Below, in pieces: positions 1 through 7,476 of a stretch of 57,509 bases of DNA. Under the pieces are notes generated by a model that saw only the letters and a list, made by a program, of their open reading frames with translations, was not told the DNA's origin and did no database searches. Each line of letters starts with the position of its first letter. Within the stretch, counting starts at the first letter, position 1. Source of the stretch: Persephonella sp. (GTDB lineage Bacteria > Aquificota > Aquificia > Aquificales > Hydrogenothermaceae); assembly GCF_027023985.1 (NCBI RefSeq), contig NZ_JALVTW010000003.1:1-57509 (forward strand), written 5' to 3'. The position numbers were made by a program, and so were the translations under genes.

Positions 1-31
1 GTCCTGGGTTCGACCCCCAGGCGGCTCACCA
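1..31 (+). tRNA. tRNA, 3' end only (isotype not determinable)
   Basis: The window opens inside a tRNA. A T-arm is visible (stem CTGGG at 4-8, loop TTCGACC, stem CCCAG at 16-20), followed by the 3' acceptor strand GCGGCTC, discriminator A and an encoded CCA at 29-31. The anticodon lies outside the window, so the isotype cannot be read. It is two bases upstream of tRNA-Glu, so the two are probably cotranscribed. Confidence 0.8.
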
Positions 32-33
32 TT

Positions 34-108
<75 letters not shown>

Positions 109-111
109 TTT

Positions 112-552
112 TTATTTTATATACTCTAAAACGTCTTCTATCTTTTTTATCTCAATAACTCCATCAACTTTATGGGTTTTATAACCTAAAATCGTTTTCC
201 CATAAACAAGGCTGTATGCTATTTCTGACAATGTTCCATAATTTCCACCTACAGCAATTACCAGTTCCCCGGAAGCTACTACAATTGGATTTCTGGCAAA
301 TCCTATACCTGTATTTATTTTTATATCTACATATCTGTTAGCATCACTTCCATCCAAGGAAGGCATTATCCCTATTGTTAATCCTCCTTTTTCCTTGGCA
401 CCTTTGCATACCGCCTCCATTATTCCTCCTCTACCACCGCAAACAACACCAAAACCTTTTTCTGCTATTAATTGCCCTAATCTATAAGCAAATTTATATT
501 CATCACTATCAGGAGTTGCTGTTGAACTACCAATTACAGAAATAAGCCTCAA
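112..552 (-). CDS. TIGR00725-type SLOG/LOG-family nucleotide-binding protein
   Basis: This 146-residue protein resembles the TIGR00725 branch of the lysine-decarboxylase-like (SLOG) Rossmann fold. Residues 1-10 form the first beta strand (ISVIGSS). A glycine-rich turn lies near residues 38-43 (CGGRGG), and the family signature appears as GGNYGTLSE near residue 102 in place of the usual PGGxGTxxE. The family is thought to bind a nucleotide or molybdopterin-like ligand, but no reaction is established. It is the last gene of a minus-strand run and overlaps the membrane protein upstream by 4 bases, suggesting cotranscription. Confidence 0.75.
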   Translation of the reverse strand: MRLISVIGSSTATPDSDEYKFAYRLGQLIAEKGFGVVCGGRGGIMEAVCKGAKEKGGLTIGIMPSLDGSDANRYVDIKINTGIGFARNPIVVASGELVIAVGGNYGTLSEIAYSLVYGKTILGYKTHKVDGVIEIKKIEDVLEYIK

Positions 553-1001
553 TTTTCCTCCTCCGGTGGTTTATAAAAATATGCAAGGGTTGTTCCCCAA
601 GATAGATGTAATAAAAAAAGTGTTATATGCTGCTTAATATCCATATTTATTATTCCTGAGAGCCATTTTGCACCGCCAAGTCCAAAAATGAAGGCAACAA
701 TTAGCACAAGGATATGCCAGCCAATAGAAAATATAAATCCTTTCAGTAGCTTGAAACCGGGAATATAATGGTAAATATATGCAAACACAAACCCAAAAAG
801 AATACTGTTTAACTGATGTCCTATAAAAAGGGCTATGTCCTCATATCCTTTAAATAGGTTTTCTTGAACAAGCCATTCTTTGTAGACTTTATAAGAGCCA
901 AACAGACCAAACCAGCCTTCTAATGCAAGGTCAATAACATACATAACATATCCGGCTATAAAGCCTGCAATAAGCAAAGAACTAAAATTAATTCTGTTCA
1001 A
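549..1001 (-). CDS. hypothetical integral membrane protein
   Basis: I do not recognise a family. The 150 residues contain about four hydrophobic helices (roughly 7-27, 58-78, 84-107 and 124-143) and a short charged C terminus (PPEEEN). The layout suggests a small inner-membrane protein. It overlaps the TPR lipoprotein gene upstream by 14 bases and the SLOG gene downstream by 4 bases, so it belongs to a tightly packed operon. Confidence 0.6.
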   Translation of the reverse strand: MNRINFSSLLIAGFIAGYVMYVIDLALEGWFGLFGSYKVYKEWLVQENLFKGYEDIALFIGHQLNSILFGFVFAYIYHYIPGFKLLKGFIFSIGWHILVLIVAFIFGLGGAKWLSGIINMDIKQHITLFLLHLSWGTTLAYFYKPPEEEN

Positions 1002-1449
1002 TTTTTTCCTTAATCTTGTTGTATGTATCTATATACTCAGGTTTTTGTTTTATTTTAAGGGCTTTCTGGATATACTCCCATGCTTCCTTGTATCTTCCTT
1101 CCAGATAAAGTAGATACGCAAGGTTATTTAAAGCGTCGGAGTTCTTTGGATTTATTGAAATTGCTTTTTTATAATATTCCTCTGCCTTTTTGTAATCTTT
1201 TTTCTGATAATAAAGATTTCCCAGATTAAAATAAGGAATATCCCAGTTCCTATCTCTTGCTATTGCCTTTTTATATTCCTTTTCTGCAAGGTCTAAATCC
1301 TCTTTTTTCTGATAAGCAACCGCAAGGTCATTATGTTCCTTTGCTGATAAAGGGTCATCATAAACTATAATTCTGGGCTTACTGCAAGAAGTTAAAAATA
1401 TCAGCCCTATTGATATACAACCAAGTAAACATTTCCTGCCTTTTCCCAT
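988..1449 (-). CDS. TPR-repeat lipoprotein
   Basis: The 153-residue protein has a lipoprotein signal with lipobox LTSC (lipidated Cys about residue 22), then three tetratricopeptide repeats from about residue 37 to 140, for example the NLGNLYYQKKDYKKAEEYYKKA unit that recurs in variant form. TPRs mediate protein contacts, here on the periplasmic face of a membrane. The gene overlaps the C39 peptidase gene upstream by 43 bases. In the PA2778 family, a C39 peptidase and TPRs form one chain, so this looks like the detached TPR half. Confidence 0.75.
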   Translation of the reverse strand: MGKGRKCLLGCISIGLIFLTSCSKPRIIVYDDPLSAKEHNDLAVAYQKKEDLDLAEKEYKKAIARDRNWDIPYFNLGNLYYQKKDYKKAEEYYKKAISINPKNSDALNNLAYLLYLEGRYKEAWEYIQKALKIKQKPEYIDTYNKIKEKIEQN

Positions 1450-1889
1450 ATCTTTTTAAATTTCCTGTAGTTTATTTTTTGAAATTTTTTATATCCGGTG
1501 TGAACAATAAATCCATCTTTATCATATCCTACTACGACAATATAATGGGGCTTTGATATTACCCAAAAGCCTAAATCAACAAGGACAATAACAGGTATAT
1601 CCTTATCAATATACTTTTTTATCTCTTCAATATTACCCTTCTTCAAAATAGTTTTAAAGCCCTTTTCTCTGGCAAAATTTTGCAGGTCAGTTATCAGAGC
1701 TCCTTTTAGTTTAGGAATATAAACCTTTTTGCCAATTTCTTCCTGGGATATATTTTTTCCATAATACTGAAAAACAGAAGAAAGGGCGGCGGGCCCACAA
1801 AAACCCGACTGCTGTTTAACAAAAGGAACATCTAAAACTTTACCAAATGCAAAAAATACAACAAGTAAAACAGGTAATATTCTTATCAA
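1407..1889 (-). CDS. C39-family papain-like cysteine peptidase (PA2778-like)
   Basis: A signal peptide (residues 1-16) precedes a C39-like peptidase fold. The catalytic Cys lies in QQSGFCGPAAL (Cys about 31, with Gln about 27 as oxyanion residue) and the His in KPHYIVVVGYD (about 114). C39 peptidases cleave double-glycine leaders of exported peptides, but PA2778-type members are stand-alone secreted proteins of unproven substrate. At 160 residues it holds the peptidase domain only. The TPR domain normally fused in PA2778 is encoded by the next gene. The PA2779-like gene precedes it with a 4-base overlap. Confidence 0.75.
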   Translation of the reverse strand: MIRILPVLLVVFFAFGKVLDVPFVKQQSGFCGPAALSSVFQYYGKNISQEEIGKKVYIPKLKGALITDLQNFAREKGFKTILKKGNIEEIKKYIDKDIPVIVLVDLGFWVISKPHYIVVVGYDKDGFIVHTGYKKFQKINYRKFKKIWEKAGNVYLVVYQ

Positions 1890-2284
1890 GCTATGATTAT
1901 TTCTTTTCCAAGAAGTTTAAGTATTAAAACAATTAAAAGCACAATTATTAAAACAGCTATGATTGCACCGAATATATCACCGCCGGCAAGAACTTTGTCT
2001 GAAGCCTGTGCCAACATGTGAATCTGTTCATCTGACATATTAGCCAGTTCCTTATTAACTTCTTCTGGTGTAAGCCCATAGGCTCTGAGCTTTTCCCTTA
2101 CAAGCTGGTTTTCAAGGGCACGCTGAATTTTGTTAATTTCCATATCTCTAAGGGACTGAACCTGCGTTGTTCCGTCAGACATTACAGAACCAACCATACC
2201 GGCGATAGCAGGGGAAGTTTGCAGGAATATAAAATAAACTGCCACAGCAAGAACTATAACTGGATGTGCTACTTTCTTTATCAT
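1886..2284 (-). CDS. PA2779-family small membrane protein
   Basis: The protein has a signal or anchor helix (about residues 7-29, ending near SPAIAG), a soluble helical segment carrying the family-like stretch LRAYGLTPEEV, and a C-terminal transmembrane helix (about 103-127, GAIIAVLIIVLLIVLIL). PA2779 proteins are found beside PA2778 peptidases, as here. The start at 2284 is preferred over an upstream in-frame codon at 2302, because CAGGG lies 5-9 bases before the ATG and the protein then begins MIKKVAHP. The function is unknown. The upstream regulatory region abuts the end of the TnpB element. Confidence 0.7.
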   Translation of the reverse strand: MIKKVAHPVIVLAVAVYFIFLQTSPAIAGMVGSVMSDGTTQVQSLRDMEINKIQRALENQLVREKLRAYGLTPEEVNKELANMSDEQIHMLAQASDKVLAGGDIFGAIIAVLIIVLLIVLILKLLGKEIIIA

Positions 2285-2298
2285 ATTGCCCTGGTAAA

Positions 2299-2422
2299 CC
2301 AAAGTGCACGTAAACTAACTACACTTTGGGCTGGGGTATTTGTATTCCGCCTTCTTCAGGTGTAAGCACTCCCCAGCTGGCGGTATTTCGCTTACACCAT
2401 AGCCCCTGTCTCAAGCAACAGG
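2299..2422 (-). ncRNA. candidate omega-like RNA / right end of the TnpB element
   Basis: Directly 3' of tnpB the DNA is densely self-complementary. CCTGT/ACAGG pairs 2405-2409 with 2418-2422 and encloses the tnpB stop codon. GCTTACACC (2390-2398) pairs with GGTGTAAGC (2359-2367). The loop of that hairpin carries CCCCAG (2371-2376) and GGCGG (2379-2383), each complementary to a segment on the far side (CTGGGG 2331-2336 and CCGCC 2347-2351), so a pseudoknot is possible. A final inverted repeat CCAAAGTG/CACTTTGG spans 2299-2329. TnpB nucleases use an RNA made from the 3' end of the gene and the transposon right end, which is exactly this location. The RNA assignment is inference. Confidence 0.55.
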
Positions 2423-3952
2423 AACTAACCGACTCACTACCCTGTCCCAATCCCCTTCTACCAGTATAGGTTTCAGGGGTGATAAGTCTCTTGGCACAGA
2501 CTTTCCTAGAACAGGGATAGTGAGGGCTACCTTAACAACTTGCCACAGTTTGTAACTACTCCTTGAGTAGTCCCTCACCTGTTCCTTCCTTTGGTTTACA
2601 GGCTCTAGGGTCTGTGGCTCACTGTTAAGGCTTTGCAATATCTTTATTTGTTTGTTTAGCTCTTTTAATTTCTTTTTTAAAGGTTCTTTCTTGTATTGGT
2701 TTTTCTCTATATTTAGTTTTTCTTTTGTCTTTAGTCTTTCTTGTTCTATTTTGTTTATTGCATGTTGCAAGTATTCCTCATCTGATATTAGATTTTCATA
2801 GTGTTTTGGCAGTTCTTCCTTAAATCCTAATCCTTTTCTTGCTATTACAAATGCTCCTGCTGTGTCTTTATCTAAACTATATTGGGGTGCATATTTTAGC
2901 ATTCCTATTATTGATGTGTATGCTGGATTTACTTCTATTACCTCTATCCCTTCTCTTTTTGCTACTGTCTTTATTTTCTCAAGTATCCCTCTGTATATCC
3001 ACTGCTGTTTGATTTTTCTTAATTTTTTTCTTCCATCTCCTTTGTTCCCTTTTGGTATTGTGTCTAATTTCTCTATTGCTATTGCTTTGTTTTGCACTGT
3101 CGCTGTTTCTACTACCTGATGGGCTATCTGCCAGCTTTGGTATTCTCTTTGGTTCTTTGTTTTGTTTATTAAATTGTGTAGGGATATTTTGTTTACTGCC
3201 TGTAGATTTCCATCCGGTTTTATGGTTGCAAGGGCTATATGAAATGGTTTTGCGTTTATGTCTATTCCTATTATTCCTTCTTTTTTTGTTATTATTGGCT
3301 CTTCTGGTAGTTTTTCCTCAAAGCTTATAAATGCGTAAATTTGTCCGTTTATTTGTCTTATCTCTACTGAGTAAGAAAAATATTCTCCTGTTTCTTCTGC
3401 TCCCAATAATCTTGCAATAAACTCTGTCCATTTGTCATTTTCTTTGTTTACTGCTCTTTTTATGTTTGCTGTTATCCAGTCTCTTTCTCCTGTATTTATT
3501 CTTAGTCTTAATCCTTCTTTTTCAATTATTATTCTTGTGTTTAAGTTACCTTTTTTAGCCCTGTCTCCTCTTGAGTATAAGTATCCTTTTCTTCGCTCTT
3601 GCCATTTTTGTTCCAGTTTTTCTCTTTGCTCTCCATTTAGGTGTCTTTTGCTTAGTTTCTCAAATAGTTTCCTGCCTCCGAATATTACTTTTCTTGGGCT
3701 TTGTCCTCTTTCTTTGCAGGAATTTATGAGATTTTGGGCTTTGTGTATTGCATCATCGCAGTATCTACTGTTTAGGTTAAACACTTTTTGTAAGTGTTTT
3801 TTTAGCTCTTTTCTTTTGTGTCCTTCCAGTAATCTGTTATATGTGTATCTATGGCAGGATGAAAATTGTCTCATCAGTTCAAATAGTTTTTGTTTGCCTT
3901 TTTCGTTTTCGAAAGTTAGCTTGCATTGTAGGGTTATCATTTTTTTACTCAA
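2411..3952 (-). CDS. tnpB: TnpB-type RNA-guided nuclease (IS200/IS605 OrfB family), zinc-ribbon-less variant
   Basis: This 513-residue protein has a basic N-terminal domain and a split RuvC-like nuclease: motif I GIDINAKP (Asp231), motif II AIAIEKLD (Glu294) and motif III DTAGAFVIARKG (Asp363). All three acidic residues are present, so catalysis is plausible. Typical TnpB has a CxxC-CxxC zinc ribbon between motifs II and III. Here VNPAYTSIIGMLKY passes straight to motif III with no cysteine. About 130 extra residues with a Lys/Glu-rich coiled-coil stretch (about 400-445) follow motif III. There is no TnpA transposase gene nearby, so the element is solo or mobilised in trans. Its coding strand is clean while the opposite strand also stays open, as is common for such genes. 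Confidence 0.85.
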   Translation of the reverse strand: MSKKMITLQCKLTFENEKGKQKLFELMRQFSSCHRYTYNRLLEGHKRKELKKHLQKVFNLNSRYCDDAIHKAQNLINSCKERGQSPRKVIFGGRKLFEKLSKRHLNGEQREKLEQKWQERRKGYLYSRGDRAKKGNLNTRIIIEKEGLRLRINTGERDWITANIKRAVNKENDKWTEFIARLLGAEETGEYFSYSVEIRQINGQIYAFISFEEKLPEEPIITKKEGIIGIDINAKPFHIALATIKPDGNLQAVNKISLHNLINKTKNQREYQSWQIAHQVVETATVQNKAIAIEKLDTIPKGNKGDGRKKLRKIKQQWIYRGILEKIKTVAKREGIEVIEVNPAYTSIIGMLKYAPQYSLDKDTAGAFVIARKGLGFKEELPKHYENLISDEEYLQHAINKIEQERLKTKEKLNIEKNQYKKEPLKKKLKELNKQIKILQSLNSEPQTLEPVNQRKEQVRDYSRSSYKLWQVVKVALTIPVLGKSVPRDLSPLKPILVEGDWDRVVSRLVPVA

Positions 3953-4104
3953 TTTATAAAAGTTGTTCTGTTTATCCCATAGACCTTTTTTATATAATTA
4001 TAGTTAATAATTTTCACTCCATAGCGATTTATAGTAGTTGTTGTTTACCTCCTTTTGATTTTATTTATAATATCTTATCGGTATTTAATATAGCGGAGGT
4101 TTAA
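3953..4104. other. 152-bp gap: tnpB leader / element left end and promoter of the 4105 gene
   Basis: This AT-rich gap should contain the left end of the TnpB element and divergent promoters. I could not fix the left boundary. There is no obvious subterminal hairpin as strong as the right-end one. On the plus strand, TTGATTTTATTTATAATATC near 4055 gives promoter-like boxes, and GGAGGT at 4095-4100 is the ribosome-binding site of the following TTG-initiated gene. Confidence 0.4.
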
Positions 4105-4518
4105 TTGGAATACAATCTTGTCCATGCAATGATTGGAAGGTTCGCAGTGCTAATTCCACTACTTGGATTATTCTTTGAAGTTGCCACTTTGATAACCCAG
4201 AAAGAGCTGGTTTTTAAATTAGCAGGAGGAATAGTTATTTTAGGTAGTATCCTTGCAATAATTGCAGGACTTACAGGGGCACAGGAATATTTTTATCTAA
4301 TGGAAGAAGCAGAAGCGTCAGTTTATTTCTGGCATGCAGTAGCAGCTTCAGTAATAACATTTTCATTTGTATTAATTCTAATTATGAGAATAACGCTGTT
4401 TTTCAAGAAAAAAGAGGCTTTATTTGTGGTTTATATGATTATTTATGTGCTTAATGTTATAGCAAACCTTTTCAGTAATGAGGTTGTAGTTCATACCTTA
4501 AGGGAGCATCTGACTTGA
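4105..4518 (+). CDS. DUF2231-like integral membrane protein
   Basis: The 137-residue protein has four hydrophobic helices (about 8-28, 35-58, 73-96, 104-124). A histidine near the start (LVHAMIGRFAV), a glycine-rich helix ending ALTG-like (IAGLTGAQEYF) and another histidine in FWHAVAAS resemble DUF2231 membrane proteins, which may bind haem through such histidines. Translation starts at TTG 4105, set by GGAGGT four bases upstream. The stop codon overlaps the TTG start of the kamA-like gene (TTGA at 4515-4518), so the two are translationally coupled. Confidence 0.55.
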   Translation: MEYNLVHAMIGRFAVLIPLLGLFFEVATLITQKELVFKLAGGIVILGSILAIIAGLTGAQEYFYLMEEAEASVYFWHAVAASVITFSFVLILIMRITLFFKKKEALFVVYMIIYVLNVIANLFSNEVVVHTLREHLT

Positions 4519-5639
4519 GGGTTTTACCTGAAAACCACTGGAAAAAACTATGGAATGTTGAGGAAAAAGACTGGAAAAACTGGCACTGGCAGATTAAAAA
4601 CAGGATAAAAAGCCTTTCAGAACTTGAGAAAATCACAGGAAAAGATTTTTCAAAAGAAAAAATAACAGAAAAAATTTTTAAAGTCGGAACTACTCCCTAT
4701 TATCTAAGCCTTGCAAAAGATTTTTCAAAAAATGACCCAATATTCAAACAGATAATACCTGACCTTGCAGAAATAGATGAAACAATCCAATCCTACGGTA
4801 GTTTTGACCCTTTTAATGAAGAAGTCTTAAGTCCGGTTGAAGGATTAACCCATAGGTATCCTGATAGGGTTTTGTTCAGGGCTACAAATTTTTGTTCTGT
4901 TTATTGCCGACATTGTATGAGAAAAAGAATTTTCCTTGAAGAAGAAAAGGCAAGGACTTATCAGGAATATGACCGTATGTTTGAGTATATTAAAAACAAC
5001 AAAAATATAAAAGAAGTGCTTATCTCAGGGGGAGACCCTTTAACTCTGCCTAATAAAAAACTTGAGTATATTCTGGAAAATCTTTATAGGATTGAGCATA
5101 TAGACATAATCAGAATAGGAAGTCGGGAACTTGTTGTTAATCCATTTAGATTTTACGATGAAAAACTTCTCAAGCTTTTTGAAAAATATGAAAAAATCTG
5201 GCTTGTAACCCATTTTAACCATCCTGATGAAATCACACAGGAAACAAAACAGGCTGTAAAAAATATATTTTCTACAGGAACACCTGTTTTAAACCAAACG
5301 GTTTTACTCAAAGGCATTAATGATAATGAAAAAACAATAGAAAGTCTTATGAGAAGCCTTTTAAAAGTAAAGATTAAACCCTATTATCTATTTTTCTGTG
5401 ACCCGACAAAAGGAGTTCTCCATTTTAGAACTTCTCTGGAAAAAGGCATAAAAATAATGGAGTATCTAAGGGGAAGGGTTTCCGGTCTTGGAATACCAAC
5501 TTATGCAATAGACCTTCCCGGTGGTATGGGAAAAGTTCCTCTGCTTCCTGATTACATTATTAGAGAAGATGAAAATCATATAATTTTCAAAAATTATGAA
5601 GGAAAAACAGTAAAAGTGAGCAAATCTTATCTGATATAA
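4515..5639 (+). CDS. KamA-family radical SAM aminomutase (lysine 2,3-aminomutase / EpmB-like)
   Basis: This 374-residue radical SAM enzyme carries the [4Fe-4S] motif CxxxCxxC at Cys127, Cys131 and Cys134 within NFCSVYCRHC. The C-terminal PLP-lysine motif of lysine aminomutases is also present (GGMGKVPLLPDY, near residue 338). The family moves the alpha-amino group of lysine to the beta carbon, either for lysine catabolism or for EF-P modification. No EF-P or epmA gene is in view, so the substrate is uncertain. It starts at TTG 4515, overlapping the stop of the DUF2231-like gene. Confidence 0.85.
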   Translation: MRVLPENHWKKLWNVEEKDWKNWHWQIKNRIKSLSELEKITGKDFSKEKITEKIFKVGTTPYYLSLAKDFSKNDPIFKQIIPDLAEIDETIQSYGSFDPFNEEVLSPVEGLTHRYPDRVLFRATNFCSVYCRHCMRKRIFLEEEKARTYQEYDRMFEYIKNNKNIKEVLISGGDPLTLPNKKLEYILENLYRIEHIDIIRIGSRELVVNPFRFYDEKLLKLFEKYEKIWLVTHFNHPDEITQETKQAVKNIFSTGTPVLNQTVLLKGINDNEKTIESLMRSLLKVKIKPYYLFFCDPTKGVLHFRTSLEKGIKIMEYLRGRVSGLGIPTYAIDLPGGMGKVPLLPDYIIREDENHIIFKNYEGKTVKVSKSYLI

Positions 5640-5674
5640 TAAATAAAAGCTCAAAATCTATTTCCGGAGGATGT

Positions 5675-6817
5675 ATGTTAATAAAAGAAAGATTGTTTAC
5701 ACCGGGACCTGTTCCATTACCACCACAGGTTATCAAAGCACTGGGACAGCAGATAATTCACCACAGAACACCAGAATTTACACAAATTTTCAACGATGTT
5801 CGCCAGAAACTCCAGAAATTACTTAAAACTGAAAGAGATGTTATTATGTTTGCCTCCTCAGGCACAGGGGCAATGGAAGCTTCAGTTCTAAATTTCTTTA
5901 AGAAAAAGGATAAAGTTCTTGTTATAAATGCTGGTAAATTCGGCCAGAGATGGAAAGAGCTTGGAACAACTTTTGAGCTTAATGTTATTGATTATCAGAT
6001 AGAATGGGGAAAAACATATAGCAAAGAAAAAATTGAAGAAATTGTAAAAGAAAACCCTGACATAAAAGGAATTTTTGTTCAACAATCAGAAACTTCAACA
6101 ACAACATACCACGACGTTAAGTTTTTAGGAGAAATATCTAAAAAGCTTGATGATTGTCTTCTTGTAGTTGATGGCATTACATCAGTCGGAGTTTATGAAG
6201 TTTATCCTGAAGAGATAGGCATAGATGTCCTTGTAACAGGTTCACAAAAGGCCTTAATGCTTCCACCGGGACTTGCTGTTTTGTATTTTAGTGAAAAAGC
6301 AGAAAAAAGACTTTCAACAAGCGATATTCCTAAATACTACTTTGATGTTGCAAAGGAAGCAAAAAAACAGGAAAACGGCCAGACAGCATACACACCGGCA
6401 ATAAATCTAATCATTGCTTTAAACGAGAGCCTTAACCTTATACTTGATGAAGGGCTGCCGCAGCTTGCAAAAAGACATGAAATTATGGCAGAAGCCACAA
6501 GGGAAGCTGTTAAAGAAATAGGCCTTAAGCTTCTGTCAGAAAGTCCTGCAAACTCTGCAACAGGAGTTTATGCACCTGAAGGAATAAATGCAGATGATTT
6601 GAGAAAACAGCTGCTTAAGATAGGATTTAGAGTTGCAGGTGGACAAGACCATCTAAAAGGTAAAATATTCAGAATTGCCCACATGGGATACTTTGATTTT
6701 AATGATGTTATTCAGGTTATCGCCGGTCTTGAGCTTGCTTTGGCAAAAGTTGGTTATCCGGTTGAATTAGGTAAAGGTGTCAAAAAAGCACAGGAAATAA
6801 TTCTCAAAAATATATAA
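5675..6817 (+). CDS. class V PLP-dependent aminotransferase (serine/alanine-glyoxylate type; candidate phosphoserine aminotransferase)
   Basis: The 380-residue protein matches the alanine-glyoxylate/serine-pyruvate aminotransferase group. The N-terminal signature is FTPGPVPLPP, the glycine-rich PLP phosphate site is SSGTGAMEAS (about 61-70), the aspartate is in VVDGITSVG (about 165), and the Schiff-base lysine is Lys192 in VTGSQKALMLPPG. The next gene, 12 bases downstream, is a phosphoserine phosphatase, and serA lies about 10 kb away. I infer it supplies the transamination step of serine synthesis, since no SerC-type gene is seen here. It could instead handle glyoxylate. The ribosome-binding site is GGAGG before ATG 5675. 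Confidence 0.85.
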   Translation: MLIKERLFTPGPVPLPPQVIKALGQQIIHHRTPEFTQIFNDVRQKLQKLLKTERDVIMFASSGTGAMEASVLNFFKKKDKVLVINAGKFGQRWKELGTTFELNVIDYQIEWGKTYSKEKIEEIVKENPDIKGIFVQQSETSTTTYHDVKFLGEISKKLDDCLLVVDGITSVGVYEVYPEEIGIDVLVTGSQKALMLPPGLAVLYFSEKAEKRLSTSDIPKYYFDVAKEAKKQENGQTAYTPAINLIIALNESLNLILDEGLPQLAKRHEIMAEATREAVKEIGLKLLSESPANSATGVYAPEGINADDLRKQLLKIGFRVAGGQDHLKGKIFRIAHMGYFDFNDVIQVIAGLELALAKVGYPVELGKGVKKAQEIILKNI

Positions 6818-6829
6818 GGAGCGGTCAAA

Positions 6830-7468
6830 GTGGCAGTAAGAATTATATATGTCAGACATGCAGAAAGTTTATGGAACCCAATCGGGAAATATCAGGGAAG
6901 ATTAGACCCTGAATTATCAGAAAGGGGACACAAACAGGCACAGCTTCTTGCTTTAACACTGAAGAAATACTCTCCAACCGCTTTATATACAAGTCCGCTT
7001 AAAAGAACATATATGACAGCTGAATATATTGCAAAAGAGCTGGGACTGGAAATAAATATTGATGAGGATATTATTGAGATAGACCATGGGGAATGGTCTG
7101 GAATGCTTGTTGAAGAAGTTAAAGAAAAATATCCAGACATGTTCCGCCAGTGGCTTTATGAACCGGAAACAATAAAATTTCCCCACGGGGAAACCCTTGT
7201 TGATGTTTATAACAGGGTAAAAAGATTTCAGGAAAAAATGCTTGAAAAACATGATGGAGAAACAGTTATAGCAGTTTCCCATACAGTTCCAATCAGAGCC
7301 TCATTTGTCGCAGGACTGGATATTCCACTTTCAAAATTCTGGAGTTTTGGGTGTGATAATGCATCTTACTCAATACTTGATTATGACAAGGTCAGACCAA
7401 TTCTTTATAAACTGAACAACACATACTTTTTAGGTGATTTATTTATACCTGCATTAGATGCACTATAA
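6830..7468 (+). CDS. pspA: metal-independent phosphoserine phosphatase, histidine phosphatase superfamily
   Basis: The 212-residue protein has the phosphohistidine signature VRHAESLWN (His10 nucleophile), a second arginine in SPLKRTYMTA, the acid motif EIDHGEWSG and the second catalytic His in AVSHTVP. It looks like cofactor-dependent phosphoglycerate mutase, but the stretch IIEIDHGEWSGMLVEEV and the C-terminal KFWSFGCDNASYS closely match what I recall of PspA from Hydrogenobacter thermophilus, an enzyme shown to dephosphorylate L-phosphoserine without metal. Placement directly after an aminotransferase supports the serine role. A GTG start at 6830 follows AAGGAGCGG. Confidence 0.85.
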   Translation: MAVRIIYVRHAESLWNPIGKYQGRLDPELSERGHKQAQLLALTLKKYSPTALYTSPLKRTYMTAEYIAKELGLEINIDEDIIEIDHGEWSGMLVEEVKEKYPDMFRQWLYEPETIKFPHGETLVDVYNRVKRFQEKMLEKHDGETVIAVSHTVPIRASFVAGLDIPLSKFWSFGCDNASYSILDYDKVRPILYKLNNTYFLGDLFIPALDAL

Positions 7469-7476
7469 GGTGAGAT

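Noticed and set aside
2299-2329. CCAAAGTG/CACTTTGG as a simple terminator
   Set aside because: There is no T run on either side, and its place at the end of the TnpB element fits a transposon-end structure better.
2862-3959. Plus-strand ORFs opposite tnpB (85-175 residues)
   Set aside because: They are hydrophobic or Ser/Phe-rich shadows of the tnpB reading frame with no ribosome-binding sites or recognisable domains.
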